Assembly (NCBI GenBank): GCA_965279125.1 | Contig: CBDIHL010000044.1 | Coordinates: 1 to 64,000, forward strand | DNA length: 64,000 nt | Direction: 5' to 3' | Source: Dinoroseobacter sp965279125 | GTDB lineage: Bacteria; Pseudomonadota; Alphaproteobacteria; Rhodobacterales; Rhodobacteraceae | Shown here: positions 8,186 to 16,430 of the stretch, piece by piece | How positions within the stretch are numbered: position 1 is the first letter of the stretch | How the letters are laid out: the number at the start of each line of letters is the position of its first letter | Position numbers and translations under genes: made by a program | The notes under the pieces: generated by a model | Told to the model about the DNA's origin: nothing | What the model saw: the letters and a program-made list of their open reading frames with translations, nothing else | Databases searched by the model: none

Positions 8186-8580
8186 GAGCGCTTGGCCACA
8201 CAGTCGATTTCCACCAGCGCGCCGACGGCAAGGGCTGTGACCCCGATCGTGGTGCGCGCGGGGCGGCGGTCTTGCGGAAAGAAGCTCTGATAAGTGTCGT
8301 TGAAGGCGGCATAATCGCGCTCAAATTCGGTGAGGTAAGCGCGCATCTGCACGACATGGGATAGGTCCAAATCCATGCGGTTCAGGATCAACTCAAGGTT
8401 CTTCATGACCCGCGTGGTCTGCGCCTCAACGCCCTCCGGCAGCGGTGCGTCCGGGGCAAGCGGGTCCGTGGGCATCTGCCCCGTGAGGATCACCCAGCCA
8501 TCGGTTTCCACGGCATGAGAGAACGGAGCAACCGGGCGCGGGCCGTCGGAGAAGAGGTGGAAGGTTGGAGAGGTCATCAT
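8182..8580 (-). CDS. RidA/YjgF/YER057c family protein
   Basis: About 132 residues. The family hydrolyses reactive enamine/imine intermediates to ketoacids and ammonia, sparing PLP enzymes. Seen: YLTEFERDYAAFNDTYQSFF, PARTTIGVTALAVGALVEID (the family's conserved PARTT...LA.GALVEID signature with the substrate-binding arginine and C-terminal glutamate), and HAVETDGWVILTGQMPTD near the N-terminus. Two adjacent ATGs (8580, 8577) follow the stop of the gene before as TGATGATG; I use 8580. It is the only gene of known type in the coupled chain behind pccB. Confidence 0.88.
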   Translation of the reverse strand: MMTSPTFHLFSDGPRPVAPFSHAVETDGWVILTGQMPTDPLAPDAPLPEGVEAQTTRVMKNLELILNRMDLDLSHVVQMRAYLTEFERDYAAFNDTYQSFFPQDRRPARTTIGVTALAVGALVEIDCVAKRS

Positions 8581-9020
8581 CAGCTCCAGATTAAACCGAT
8601 CAAGAGTAGCGCGGCTCCAAAATACCCAGCGATCAAGGACTTCTGAAACAGTGAAAGCGTGCTTTGGCAAAGTTCGACATAACCCTCCTCCGTAAGCTGC
8701 TTTGCGTTTTCGCCCCACATCTCAGTTATGTATTTGCGGTAGACCTGACCCTTCTTGGGAGGCAAGCCATCATTGTCGTGGAGCTCCAAAGCGAGAAACG
8801 ACTGCGCAACCATGTACAAATACCAGCCAATAGCCGTGGCGAGGAATAAGCCCAATACAGTGATGGTCGCGATTAAGGAGATCCACCAAGAGTCAATGGC
8901 TGACAGAAACCTGAGCTGCGTCAGCACGATCGCAAGCGGCGCAGCGGCAACGACCACGGCTTGCTTACTGCCTGATACCATTTCCCGTAGCGCTTCAATG
9001 TAGGCCTCATGTTGCGACAT
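8580..9020 (-). CDS. Three-pass membrane protein of unknown function
   Basis: 146 residues beginning MSQHEAYIEALREMVSG. Three hydrophobic segments are visible: QAVVVAAAPLAIVLTQL, WISLIATITVLGLFLATAIG, and a C-terminal SLIAGYFGAALLLIGLIWS. Between the second and third is a soluble stretch with PPKKGQVYRKYITEMWGE. It starts 15 bases after the pccB stop, so it is probably in the pccB transcript. A GTG at 9032 is an alternative start; the ATG at 9020 has AAGG only 2 bases away and GAGAGG 11 away. No family recognised. Confidence 0.65.
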   Translation of the reverse strand: MSQHEAYIEALREMVSGSKQAVVVAAAPLAIVLTQLRFLSAIDSWWISLIATITVLGLFLATAIGWYLYMVAQSFLALELHDNDGLPPKKGQVYRKYITEMWGENAKQLTEEGYVELCQSTLSLFQKSLIAGYFGAALLLIGLIWS

Positions 9021-9035
9021 GACCTTAAGCACCTC

Positions 9036-10568
9036 TCACAACGGCAAGTTATCGTGCTTCTTCCAAGGCATCTCCGCCTTCTTCCCCCTTAGCGCCGCAA
9101 ACGCCCGCGCCACCCGACGGCGCGTGGATCTCGGCTGGATCACCTCGTCGATGAACCCGCGCTCGGCGGCGACGAAGGGATTGGCGAAGCGCTCTTCATA
9201 GTCGGCCACGCGCCCGGCGACTTTTTCCGCATCGCCCAGCTCGGACCGGTAGAGGATCTCCACCGCCCCTTTCGCGCCCATCACGGCCACCTCGGAGGTC
9301 GGCCAAGCGTAGTTAATATCGCCCTGAAGGTGCTTCGAGCTCATCACCACATAGGCCCCGCCATAAGCCTTGCGCGTGATCACCGTGACCTTGGGCACCG
9401 TCGCCTCGCCATACGCATAGAGCAATTTCGCCCCGTGTTTGATCACGCCGCCATATTCCTGCGTCACCCCCGGCAGAAAGCCCGGCACGTCGACCAGCGT
9501 CAGCAGCGGGATGTCGAAGGCGTCGCAAAAGCGCACAAACCGCGCAGCCTTGCGCGAGCTGTCGATATCCAGACACCCGGCCAGCACCATCGGCTGGTTG
9601 GCGACAACGCCCACGGTGGAGCCTTCAAGCCGCACAAACCCGGTGATGATGTTCTTGGCGAAATTCTCCTGAATCTCGAAAAAATCGCCCTCATCGGCCA
9701 GCTTCAGGATCAGCTCTTTCATATCATAAGGCGCGTTGGGGTTGTCGGGGACCAGCGTATCAAGGCTCGGCTCGATCCGGTTTGGGTCGTCAAAGAAGGG
9801 CCGCACCGGGGGCTTTTCGCGGTTGGATAGCGGCAGGAAATCGATCAGGCGGCGGGTCTCGGCGAGCGTGACAACATCGTTAACGAACGCGCCATCGGCC
9901 ACGCTGGATTTCTTGGTGTGGGTGGAGGCCCCGCCAAGCTCTTCCGCGGTAACCTGCTCGTTTGTCACGGTTTTCACCACGTCCGGGCCAGTGACGAACA
10001 TATACGAGCTGTCCTGCACCATGAAGATAAAGTCCGTCATCGCAGGTGAGTAAACCGCGCCCCCGGCGCATGGGCCCATGATCAGGCTGATCTGCGGGAC
10101 CACGCCCGAGGCCTTGATGTTGCGCTTGAACACTTCACCATAAGCCGCCAGCGACGAGACCCCCTCCTGGATACGCGCGCCGCCGGAATCGTTGATCCCG
10201 ATGACGGGCGCGCCGTTCTGCATGGCCATGTCCATGATCTTGCAAATCTTCGCGGCGTGGGTTTCCGAGACGGAGCCGCCAAGCACGGTGAAATCCTGGG
10301 CGAACACATAGATCAGCCGCCCGTTGACGGTGCCCCACCCGGTCACAACGCCATCACCGCGCGGCTTGCTGTTTTCCATGCCGAAATCGGTGCAGCGGTG
10401 GGTGACGAACATGTCGTATTCTTCAAAACTGTCCTCATCGAGCAGCAGATCAATGCGCTCGCGCGCGGTCAGCTTGCCTTTGGCGTGCTGGCTATCGATC
10501 CGTTTTTGACCGCCCCCAAGGCGGGCATCGGCGCGGCGCTGTTCAAGCTCCTGAAGAATATCATTCAT
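9036..10568 (-). CDS. pccB: Propionyl-CoA carboxylase, carboxyltransferase beta subunit
   Basis: Transfers the carboxyl group from biotin on PccA to propionyl-CoA. 510 residues, the usual length, in two crotonase-like halves: the N-terminal half has GWGTVNGRLIYVFAQDFTV, NDSGGARIQEGVSSLAAYGE and LIMGPCAGGAVYSPAMTDF; the C-terminal half has LVDVPGFLPGVTQEYGGVIK and TRKAYGGAYVVMSSKHL. The two glycine pairs that form the oxyanion holes are intact. The upstream region has two TTTGCAAA-like sites, pointing to control by PccR, whose gene lies 1.5 kb away. Downstream it leads into a tightly packed chain of small genes. Confidence 0.97.
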   Translation of the reverse strand: MNDILQELEQRRADARLGGGQKRIDSQHAKGKLTARERIDLLLDEDSFEEYDMFVTHRCTDFGMENSKPRGDGVVTGWGTVNGRLIYVFAQDFTVLGGSVSETHAAKICKIMDMAMQNGAPVIGINDSGGARIQEGVSSLAAYGEVFKRNIKASGVVPQISLIMGPCAGGAVYSPAMTDFIFMVQDSSYMFVTGPDVVKTVTNEQVTAEELGGASTHTKKSSVADGAFVNDVVTLAETRRLIDFLPLSNREKPPVRPFFDDPNRIEPSLDTLVPDNPNAPYDMKELILKLADEGDFFEIQENFAKNIITGFVRLEGSTVGVVANQPMVLAGCLDIDSSRKAARFVRFCDAFDIPLLTLVDVPGFLPGVTQEYGGVIKHGAKLLYAYGEATVPKVTVITRKAYGGAYVVMSSKHLQGDINYAWPTSEVAVMGAKGAVEILYRSELGDAEKVAGRVADYEERFANPFVAAERGFIDEVIQPRSTRRRVARAFAALRGKKAEMPWKKHDNLPL

Positions 10569-10656
10569 ATCTCATGTCCCCTTCTGCTGCCTTTTCCCGG
10601 CAGCGTTATGCGCTTTTACCCTGCGGCAGGGGTAAGGCAAAGGATGTTTCGGAATA

Positions 10657-10697
10657 TTTGCAAACTCCTGCGAAGCTAGAGTAGGAATATTGCAAAA
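10657..10697. promoter_or_regulatory. Putative PccR sites between pccB and the exporter gene
   Basis: A perfect TTTGCAAA palindrome at 10657-10664 and a near copy ATTGCAAA at 10689-10696, 32 bases apart (about three helical turns). ScfR-family regulators such as PccR of Rhodobacter are known to bind TTTGCAAA-type sequences before pccB. The pair lies 89-129 bases upstream of pccB and just before the divergent exporter gene, so it could serve both. Confidence 0.65.
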
Positions 10698-10786
10698 CAG
10701 CAAACCTTTTCAAACTTCTCGCGCTCAATGGATTATTTCGACGTCACAAGATGGACCTTCCCGTTAGAGCGGCTTACGTCTCGTCC

Positions 10787-11995
10787 ATGCCCCACAGCCA
10801 ATATCTCGACCGCACCACCCCGCCCCACATCTCCACCTTGATCTTCATCGCTGGCATCTCGGCGCTGACGCTCAACGTATTCCTTCCGTCCTTGCCGGGC
10901 ATGGCGCTCTATTTCGACACCGAATATCGTATCGTTCAGCTTTCGGTGACGCTTTACCTTTTTGCAACTGCGGTGCTGCAGGTGGTCATCGGGCCCCTGT
11001 CAGATCGCTTCGGTCGCCGCATCACGCTGCTTTGGGCCTTGGTGATTTTCCTTGTGATGACAGTCGGTTGCCTTCTCGCCCCCACGATCGAGGTGTTCTT
11101 GATCTTCCGCATGGGCCAGACGGTCGTCGCCGCAGGCATCGTGCTCAGCCGCGCGATTGTGCGCGACATGGTTGGCCAAGAACAGTCCGCATCGATGATC
11201 GGCTATGTCACGATGGGCATGGCGCTGGTGCCGATGGTCGCGCCGATGATCGGCGGCGCGCTTGAGGCAGCGTTCGATTGGCGCGCCTCGTTCTATCTAC
11301 TTCTGGTGATCGGCATCGCGCTGACGGTGCTCGTCTGGGCTGATCTGGGCGAGACCGCGACGGCACGCCCCACCAGCTTTCGCGCCCAAGTCGCTGAATA
11401 TCCCGAGCTTCTGCACTCCCAACGATTTTGGGGCTATGTTGCGTGTTCTGCCTTCTGCGCGGGTGCGTTTTTCGCCTATCTGGGCGGCGCGCCTTTCGTG
11501 GGCACGGAGGTCTACGGGCTTGGCCCCGCAGCACTTGGCTTTTGGTTCGGTGCGCCCGCGGTCGGATATGCACTCGGCAACTTTATTGCAGGGCGCTATT
11601 CGGTGCGTTTTGGGATCAACCGGATGATCCTGGTGGGCTGCCTGATCTGCACGCTAGGCCTGATCTTCCCGCCCCTTCTTCATGGGATCGGTCTCGTCAG
11701 CCCGGTCGCCTTCTTTCCGTTCATGGTCTTTGTCGGCATCGGCAACGGCATGACACTGCCCAACGCGACCGCAGGCCTTCTATCGGTCCGTCCGCATTTG
11801 GCCGGAACAGCATCCGGCTTGGGCGGCGCCTTCATGCTGGGCGGAGGGGCGCTGCTGAGCGCGCTCGCCGCATCCCTGCTGGTGCCTGGCGTCGGGGCCT
11901 GGCCGCTTATGTGGGTGATGCTGCTCACGTCGGTTCTGTCGGTGGCGTCAATCTTGTTCGTCATCCGGCGGGAACGTCAATTGGCAGCGCAGTAG
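10787..11995 (+). CDS. Bcr/CflA-family MFS exporter
   Basis: 402 residues with about 12 membrane segments. The family exports drugs or small metabolites with proton antiport. Seen: LDRTTPPHISTLIFIAGISA at the start, typical for Bcr/CflA, the loop-2/3 signature GPLSDRFGRRITLL, and motif C-like MVAPMIGGALEAAFDWR. I start at the ATG at 10787 (MPHSQYLD), which matches how homologues begin; an in-frame ATG at 10751 would add 12 residues. It is divergent from pccB and 59 bases upstream of pccR, so it may be part of the propionate regulon; substrate unknown. Confidence 0.85.
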   Translation: MPHSQYLDRTTPPHISTLIFIAGISALTLNVFLPSLPGMALYFDTEYRIVQLSVTLYLFATAVLQVVIGPLSDRFGRRITLLWALVIFLVMTVGCLLAPTIEVFLIFRMGQTVVAAGIVLSRAIVRDMVGQEQSASMIGYVTMGMALVPMVAPMIGGALEAAFDWRASFYLLLVIGIALTVLVWADLGETATARPTSFRAQVAEYPELLHSQRFWGYVACSAFCAGAFFAYLGGAPFVGTEVYGLGPAALGFWFGAPAVGYALGNFIAGRYSVRFGINRMILVGCLICTLGLIFPPLLHGIGLVSPVAFFPFMVFVGIGNGMTLPNATAGLLSVRPHLAGTASGLGGAFMLGGGALLSALAASLLVPGVGAWPLMWVMLLTSVLSVASILFVIRRERQLAAQ

Positions 11996-12007
11996 CTTGC
12001 CGGAACG

Positions 12008-12038
12008 CTTTGCAAACCCCATAATCGGGTTTGCAAAG
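12008..12038. promoter_or_regulatory. Paired TTTGCAAA operator before pccR
   Basis: Two perfect TTTGCAAA copies (12009-12016 and 12030-12037), 21 bases apart, set in a larger inverted repeat with arms CTTTGCAAACCC and GGGTTTGCAAAG. It lies 17 bases before the pccR start, where binding would block initiation, suggesting autoregulation. It could also form an RNA hairpin after the exporter gene, but no U tract follows. Confidence 0.75.
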
Positions 12039-12054
12039 ACCCTGAGGCTCGCCC

Positions 12055-13449
12055 ATGCGCACCCAAAAACTCTATGCAGGCGCGAAGCTGCGTGAGACGC
12101 GCCAGCGCCTGAGCCTGACCCAAAAGGCGTTCGCCGAAAAGCTTGGCGTGTCGCTGCCTTATCTCAACCAGATGGAGAACAATAATCGCCCGGTCTCTAC
12201 AACGGTCGTCCTCGCCCTCGCCCGCGAGTTCGGCTTTGACGTGACCGAGCTGGCCCAGGGCGACAGTGAACGCCTCGTCACGGATTTGCGCGAGGTGCTG
12301 GCGGATCCGGTCTTCACCGATGATCCACCAGCGCTCGCCGATCTGCGCCTGACCGCCGCCAACGCGCCCGCGCTTGCGCGCGCTTTCCTCGATCTGCACC
12401 GCGCCTACCGCGATAACCAAGAGCGTCTCGCCAGCCTTGATGCCGCCCTCGGACGCACCGGCGAGGGGGCCAGCCCTTGGGAGGAGGTCCGCGATTTCTT
12501 CCATTATTGCGATAACTATATTGATCCCGTGGATCGCGCTGCCGAAGCCACCGCCGCCAAGCTGGGCAACAATCCTGAGCGCGGTGCGATACAACTGCTC
12601 GCCACTAAAGGCGTCAACGTCCAGATCACTGATAGCCCCGATCCGCGCAACTATGATCACACCACCAAGATTCTGACCTTATCGGCGCGCTCTGCACCCG
12701 CAACCCGGCGCTTCCAGCTGGTGATGCAGATCGCGCTGCTGACCCAAGACCCGTTGCTGGAGGTCACACTCGACCTCGCCCGTTTCCAAACGCCGACCGC
12801 GCGCGACATCGCGAAAATCGGCCTCGCTAACTATTTTGCGGGCGCGACGCTCATGCCCTACACCGCGTTTCTGGAGGCTGCGCGCGCCACGCGCCACGAT
12901 CTGGAACGCCTCGCCGACCAGTTCTCTACCTCAATCGAGCAGGTTGCGCACCGCCTCTCGACCCTGCAACGCCCCACCGCCAAGGGCATCCCGTTCTTTT
13001 TCGTGCGCGTGGACCAAGCTGGCACGATCACCAAACGCCACTCGGCCACACGGTTGCAATTTGCGCGCTTTGGCGGGGCCTGCCCCTTGTGGAATGTCCA
13101 CCAAGCCTTCGAGATGCCGGGACGGTTCCTGCGCCAACTGGCCGAAACGCCCGACGGTGTGCAATATTTCTGCCTGGCACGCGATGTCTCCAAGCCCGGC
13201 GGTCATTGGGGTGCCCCGACCCGGCGCTATGCAATCGGGCTGGGCTGCGAGGTGCGCCATGCGGGCGCGCTCGTTTATGCAGACGGGTTCGACCTGAAGG
13301 ACGGCGCGTTTGAGCCCATTGGCATTTCCTGCCGCATCTGCGAGCGCCCCAATTGCCATCAACGCTCAGTCCCACCGCTGGAACACCGCCTGACGGTCGA
13401 TCCTGCGCGGCGCGGTGTGTTGCCCTACGAAGTGGAGACCGGATCATGA
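12055..13449 (+). CDS. pccR: ScfR-family regulator of propionyl-CoA carboxylase
   Basis: 464-residue transcription factor of the short-chain fatty acyl-CoA regulator family (XRE-type helix-turn-helix plus long ligand domain). The DNA-binding domain is residues 10-65 (RLSLTQKAFAEKLGVSLPYL). The C-terminal DUF2083-type region carries the cysteine cluster SCRICERPNCHQRS. In Rhodobacter, PccR senses propionyl-CoA status and controls pccB; the nearby pccB and the TTTGCAAA sites before both genes support the same role here. Its stop overlaps the start of the hydrolase gene as ATGA, so the two are cotranslated. Confidence 0.88.
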   Translation: MRTQKLYAGAKLRETRQRLSLTQKAFAEKLGVSLPYLNQMENNNRPVSTTVVLALAREFGFDVTELAQGDSERLVTDLREVLADPVFTDDPPALADLRLTAANAPALARAFLDLHRAYRDNQERLASLDAALGRTGEGASPWEEVRDFFHYCDNYIDPVDRAAEATAAKLGNNPERGAIQLLATKGVNVQITDSPDPRNYDHTTKILTLSARSAPATRRFQLVMQIALLTQDPLLEVTLDLARFQTPTARDIAKIGLANYFAGATLMPYTAFLEAARATRHDLERLADQFSTSIEQVAHRLSTLQRPTAKGIPFFFVRVDQAGTITKRHSATRLQFARFGGACPLWNVHQAFEMPGRFLRQLAETPDGVQYFCLARDVSKPGGHWGAPTRRYAIGLGCEVRHAGALVYADGFDLKDGAFEPIGISCRICERPNCHQRSVPPLEHRLTVDPARRGVLPYEVETGS

Positions 13450-14231
13450 AATATGGGGGCATCGTCATTCTGGCGGTTTGCGCCGGGCTGTTTGGCCTGT
13501 TGAAACTCTTTGAAACCGAATTGACCTACCCGCTTGATCCGACGCCGATCACCCCGGCTGAGGCAGGCGTGGCGATGGATCCCGTCATCATGAAGGCCCC
13601 GGATGGGGAAGACATCGTGCTGTGGTATGCGCCGCCGCAACAAGAGGCCGCGATTGTGCTCTATTTTCCGGGCAATGCGGGCAATCTCGGCAACCGGGCG
13701 GCGCGCTTTAGGCTGCTGACAAGCACCGGCTTGGGCGTCATCGCCATGGCCTATCGCGGCTCAAACGGATCTGGCGGGGCCGCGTCCGAGCAGGCTTTGC
13801 GCCGTGATGCGCGCCAGGTGGCGGAGCTGGCCGCCGGTCGCCATCCCGACACCCCGATCAGCTATTACGGCGAAAGCCTCGGGACCGGTGTGGCCGCATG
13901 GCTGGCCACGCAAATCGCGCCCGCGCGGATGGTGCTGGAGGCGCCCTATACCTCTATCCCTGATGCCGCTTTGCAGACGCAAGCGCCGGGCTGGGTGCGC
14001 GCGGTATTTAGCAATCTATGGGACACGCAGGCCCATATTGCCGAAGTGACCGTGCCCTTGCTGGTGCTGCACGGCATCGACGACCAGGTGATTCCCATCG
14101 AGCAGGGCCGCACAGTGTTCGAGGCCGCTGGCAGTGCCGACAAGCGCCTGATGGACTTGCCGGGCGTGGGCCACCATGATGTGTGGCAGCCCGAGGTCCA
14201 AGCGACCTTGTTGCGGTTCTTGAAAGGTTAA
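13446..14231 (+). CDS. Alpha/beta hydrolase, membrane-anchored (Bem46-like)
   Basis: 261 residues with an N-terminal membrane segment or uncleaved signal (GIVILAVCAGLFGLLKLFE). The fold signatures are YFPGNAGNLGNRAARFRLL (oxyanion region), the nucleophile elbow YYGESLGTG (serine in GESLG), LLVLHGIDDQVIPIEQG (acid aspartate) and LPGVGHHDVW (catalytic histidine). This order matches the Bem46/ABHD13-like serine hydrolases. The ATG overlaps the pccR stop (ATGA), so I reject an upstream in-frame start. Substrate unknown; perhaps a thioesterase or esterase tied to acyl metabolism, inferred only from linkage. Confidence 0.85.
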   Translation: MKYGGIVILAVCAGLFGLLKLFETELTYPLDPTPITPAEAGVAMDPVIMKAPDGEDIVLWYAPPQQEAAIVLYFPGNAGNLGNRAARFRLLTSTGLGVIAMAYRGSNGSGGAASEQALRRDARQVAELAAGRHPDTPISYYGESLGTGVAAWLATQIAPARMVLEAPYTSIPDAALQTQAPGWVRAVFSNLWDTQAHIAEVTVPLLVLHGIDDQVIPIEQGRTVFEAAGSADKRLMDLPGVGHHDVWQPEVQATLLRFLKG

Positions 14232-14473
14232 GCCGGGGCTGCGCTGAGCATGCTCCAGATCTGATCCTTCAGGCTAACCCGCTGACGGCGCAGCGCTTCT
14301 TCAGCTGTCTGATCAATCGCCTCGACGCGTGTTTCAGCACGGTGAATCGCGCGGTTCACGTCATGATATTCGTCAAACAAGCGGGCGAAATGCGCATCGT
14401 CACCTTTCAGGCGGTGCATCGCATCCACGTGCTGCGGGAATTCTTCGGCCAATTCATGTGGCGTATGAGACAT
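14228..14473 (-). CDS. DUF465/YdcH-family small coiled-coil protein
   Basis: 81 residues, MSHTPHELAEEFPQHVDAMH and then FDEYHDVNRAIHRAETRVEA, the typical helical hairpin of the DUF465 (YdcH) family. It is wholly helical and charged, with no membrane segment. Strong ribosome site AGGAGG before the ATG. It ends tail to tail with the hydrolase gene, the two stop codons sharing the TTAA at 14228-14231. A candidate FnrL site lies 60 bases upstream of the start. Function of the family is not established. Confidence 0.85.
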   Translation of the reverse strand: MSHTPHELAEEFPQHVDAMHRLKGDDAHFARLFDEYHDVNRAIHRAETRVEAIDQTAEEALRRQRVSLKDQIWSMLSAAPA

Positions 14474-14533
14474 GGTAGATCCTCCTTGCTGTTATCTTGA
14501 TCCAAGTCTGCGCCACATCTTTGCGGGCCTGCA

Positions 14534-14547
14534 TTGACTCGGATCAA
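14534..14547. promoter_or_regulatory. FnrL/FNR-type box upstream of the DUF465 gene
   Basis: TTGACTCGGATCAA (TTGATCCGAGTCAA on the other strand) matches the FNR-family consensus TTGAY-N4-RTCAA. It lies about 60 bases before the ATG at 14473. With a start site near 14499 its centre would be near -41, an activator position. No transcript data support this; the match is from sequence alone. Confidence 0.5.
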
Positions 14548-14562
14548 GTGGAGGGGGGATTT

Positions 14563-15225
14563 CTACCGTCTCGCTGCGCGCCAACCCGCACGCTCGGCCT
14601 GTTGCGTGGTGCAGAACCAGTGCTCGCCATGTTCCGTTCTGATCCCCGTGCGGTCATAATGTTGCTGCCCGGGAAGGTGGTATATGCGTTCGCCGCTGCT
14701 CGAAATATTGCCCTTTACCACGCAATCCGAATCCGGTGCGGTGCGCCCGACGACCCGTGTCACACGGTGCTGCCAAGGACGCAGCGACGACATCGCCCAA
14801 AGACCACGCCCGGCAATAGCGGCCTCTTTCTCAAGGCTCAGATAGGTCTGCTCGAACCGCGGATCGACCCAGGCATAGCCAAGCCCTACCAAATGCGCCG
14901 ACAGATCCAGATCGCCCCAATAGCAGCGCCCCAGCATCCGCCCGTAACCGCCTTCGCCTTCATCCTCGCAACGCACGTTTGCACCGCGCAGCAACACGCG
15001 CAGCTCTTGCGTGACATACCGCCCGCAGTCCCAAGTTACACCATGCTCGGTCAAGCAGGTCTGGTCGTTTTCTGGCGTATCCAGCCCCGCCAGCCGTATG
15101 CGCGTGCCAGCAACCTCCAGCGTGTCACCATCAATCACACGCGCCGGACCGGACACATCCGACACCGCTGCAATCGGGCTGAACAGCACCGCAAGGAAAG
15201 CCAACGAGGCAAGTAATCTGCGCAT
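14563..15225 (-). CDS. Secreted thermonuclease-family (SNase) protein
   Basis: 220 residues. A signal peptide (MRRLLASLAFLAVLFSPIAA) precedes a staphylococcal-nuclease OB-fold: ARVIDGDTLEVAGTRIRLAG, LDTPEND with the metal-ligand aspartate, then GRMLGRCYWGDLDLSAHLV. The C-terminal tail has the partner motif seen on many bacterial SNase proteins, KGNISSSGERIYHLPGQQHY followed by a cysteine-tryptophan end (HWFCTTQQAERAGWRAA). Expected to cut nucleic acids in the periplasm or outside. A CtrA-like box lies 5 bases before the start. Six cysteines suggest disulfides. Confidence 0.87.
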   Translation of the reverse strand: MRRLLASLAFLAVLFSPIAAVSDVSGPARVIDGDTLEVAGTRIRLAGLDTPENDQTCLTEHGVTWDCGRYVTQELRVLLRGANVRCEDEGEGGYGRMLGRCYWGDLDLSAHLVGLGYAWVDPRFEQTYLSLEKEAAIAGRGLWAMSSLRPWQHRVTRVVGRTAPDSDCVVKGNISSSGERIYHLPGQQHYDRTGIRTEHGEHWFCTTQQAERAGWRAARR

Positions 15226-15229
15226 TGTG

Positions 15230-15244
15230 TTAACATGAGGTTAA
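15230..15244. promoter_or_regulatory. CtrA-like box at the thermonuclease start
   Basis: TTAACATGAGGTTAA fits the alphaproteobacterial CtrA consensus TTAA-N7-TTAA on both strands. It ends 5 bases before the ATG at 15225, a position better suited to repression than activation if the start is right. CtrA in Rhodobacterales controls motility, gene-transfer agents and related late functions. Confidence 0.45.
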
Positions 15245-15297
15245 CGCAGCGAAAGAACAAGCCAAGAACGTCTATTTGTTAAGAAAGGGTTAACGCG

Positions 15298-16371
15298 TTA
15301 GCGTCGATAGCTTGGCCCCTGCAACATACCCATCTCGACATAATCGAACCCATCCGGGCCGATATAGGTCAAGATCGCGCAGTTGGACCAACCGCTTTCC
15401 GGCTCAGACAGCATAATCGCAGGTCCGGTGGCCGCCGTGCCGTCGCAATTGTCCACGACGCTGAACCGATACCCGTTCACCATGTTGTTGTTATACATCT
15501 CAAACATCGAGTTTCCGACCACCTCGGCCCGCGCCGCCGTGTCGTTCGGGTCGGTGAAAAACCCCTGAAGTGCGAAGTAAACCCGGTCGAGATCATTCGC
15601 CGTCGTGATCCCCTCGATCTGGCTGACCGCGATCTCCACCGAGGCGTCATTATAGTTAACAATGTCAGCCGCCAAATTGACCCGTTGGCCCGGCGTCAGG
15701 AACGAAATGGAGGTAAACGTCTCCGAATAATTCACCTCGGACGGGTAGACGAGCCAGTCCACGCCATCGGCCGCAAAGGTACAAAACTCGGACCCGCCAT
15801 CATCGAAACAGCCGATGAACCGCGCAATCGTGCGCGACGGCTCGCCCAGACTGCCGGGCGTGAACCCACCGCGATAGTCTATATATTCAAGGGTCGGAAC
15901 AGGCAGGGACGACACAGATCGTGGCGCAGGTGCGGGCTGCGGGGCAGGCTCTGCGCGCGCGGCAGGCTTTGGGGCCGCTGTCGGCGCGCCGTCCAGCGCG
16001 ATTGTCCAACGGGTGGCCGTGGGGCCCGTGTCCTCCACCAAAAAGAGCTCGCGTGCAAATCCGCGCGCGACGCAGTCGGTATCGCCAAAGATGGTAAACG
16101 GACTATCCCCGGTGCAGAACGCAAAGCTGCCGCCATACTCATGCCCGGTCGCGCGCACCTTGTAGTAGTAGTTCTGCCGCTTCAGAGGCTCCGACATCAC
16201 GATACCGCATTCGCCGGGCTCGAAATTCCACCACCCTTCCGAGGTCCAAGCCGTGTCGCCCTGATAGCCAATGGCGACACGGTGCAGCACATCGGTGTTG
16301 TTGCAGACCTCAAGTTGGGCCAGGGCCGGAAGTGGCAAAATCGCAAGGATCAGGGCGAGCAGAACGCGCAT
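15298..16371 (-). CDS. DUF1036-domain secreted protein
   Basis: 357 residues. A signal peptide (MRVLLALILAILPLPALAQ) is followed by a DUF1036 domain, about residues 20-125: LEVCNNTDVLHRVAIGYQGD, SEGWWNFEPGECGIVMSEPL, and NYYYKVRATGHEYGG. Then comes a proline/alanine linker and a second domain of about 200 residues with conserved-looking cysteines (RFIGCFDDGGSEFCTFAADG and DNCDGTAATG). DUF1036 proteins are periplasmic and of unknown role. TTAACC motifs lie in the upstream region (16376-16401) but not at CtrA spacing. Confidence 0.85.
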   Translation of the reverse strand: MRVLLALILAILPLPALAQLEVCNNTDVLHRVAIGYQGDTAWTSEGWWNFEPGECGIVMSEPLKRQNYYYKVRATGHEYGGSFAFCTGDSPFTIFGDTDCVARGFARELFLVEDTGPTATRWTIALDGAPTAAPKPAARAEPAPQPAPAPRSVSSLPVPTLEYIDYRGGFTPGSLGEPSRTIARFIGCFDDGGSEFCTFAADGVDWLVYPSEVNYSETFTSISFLTPGQRVNLAADIVNYNDASVEIAVSQIEGITTANDLDRVYFALQGFFTDPNDTAARAEVVGNSMFEMYNNNMVNGYRFSVVDNCDGTAATGPAIMLSEPESGWSNCAILTYIGPDGFDYVEMGMLQGPSYRR

Positions 16372-16430
16372 TTTATTAACCTCTGTGACAGTCTGTTAAC
16401 CAAGACCATAACGGCGGAGCCACCCCAAAC

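Noticed and set aside
14313..14333. Another FNR-like sequence inside the DUF465 gene
   Set aside because: It lies within coding sequence and lacks the exact TTGAY-N4-RTCAA spacing.
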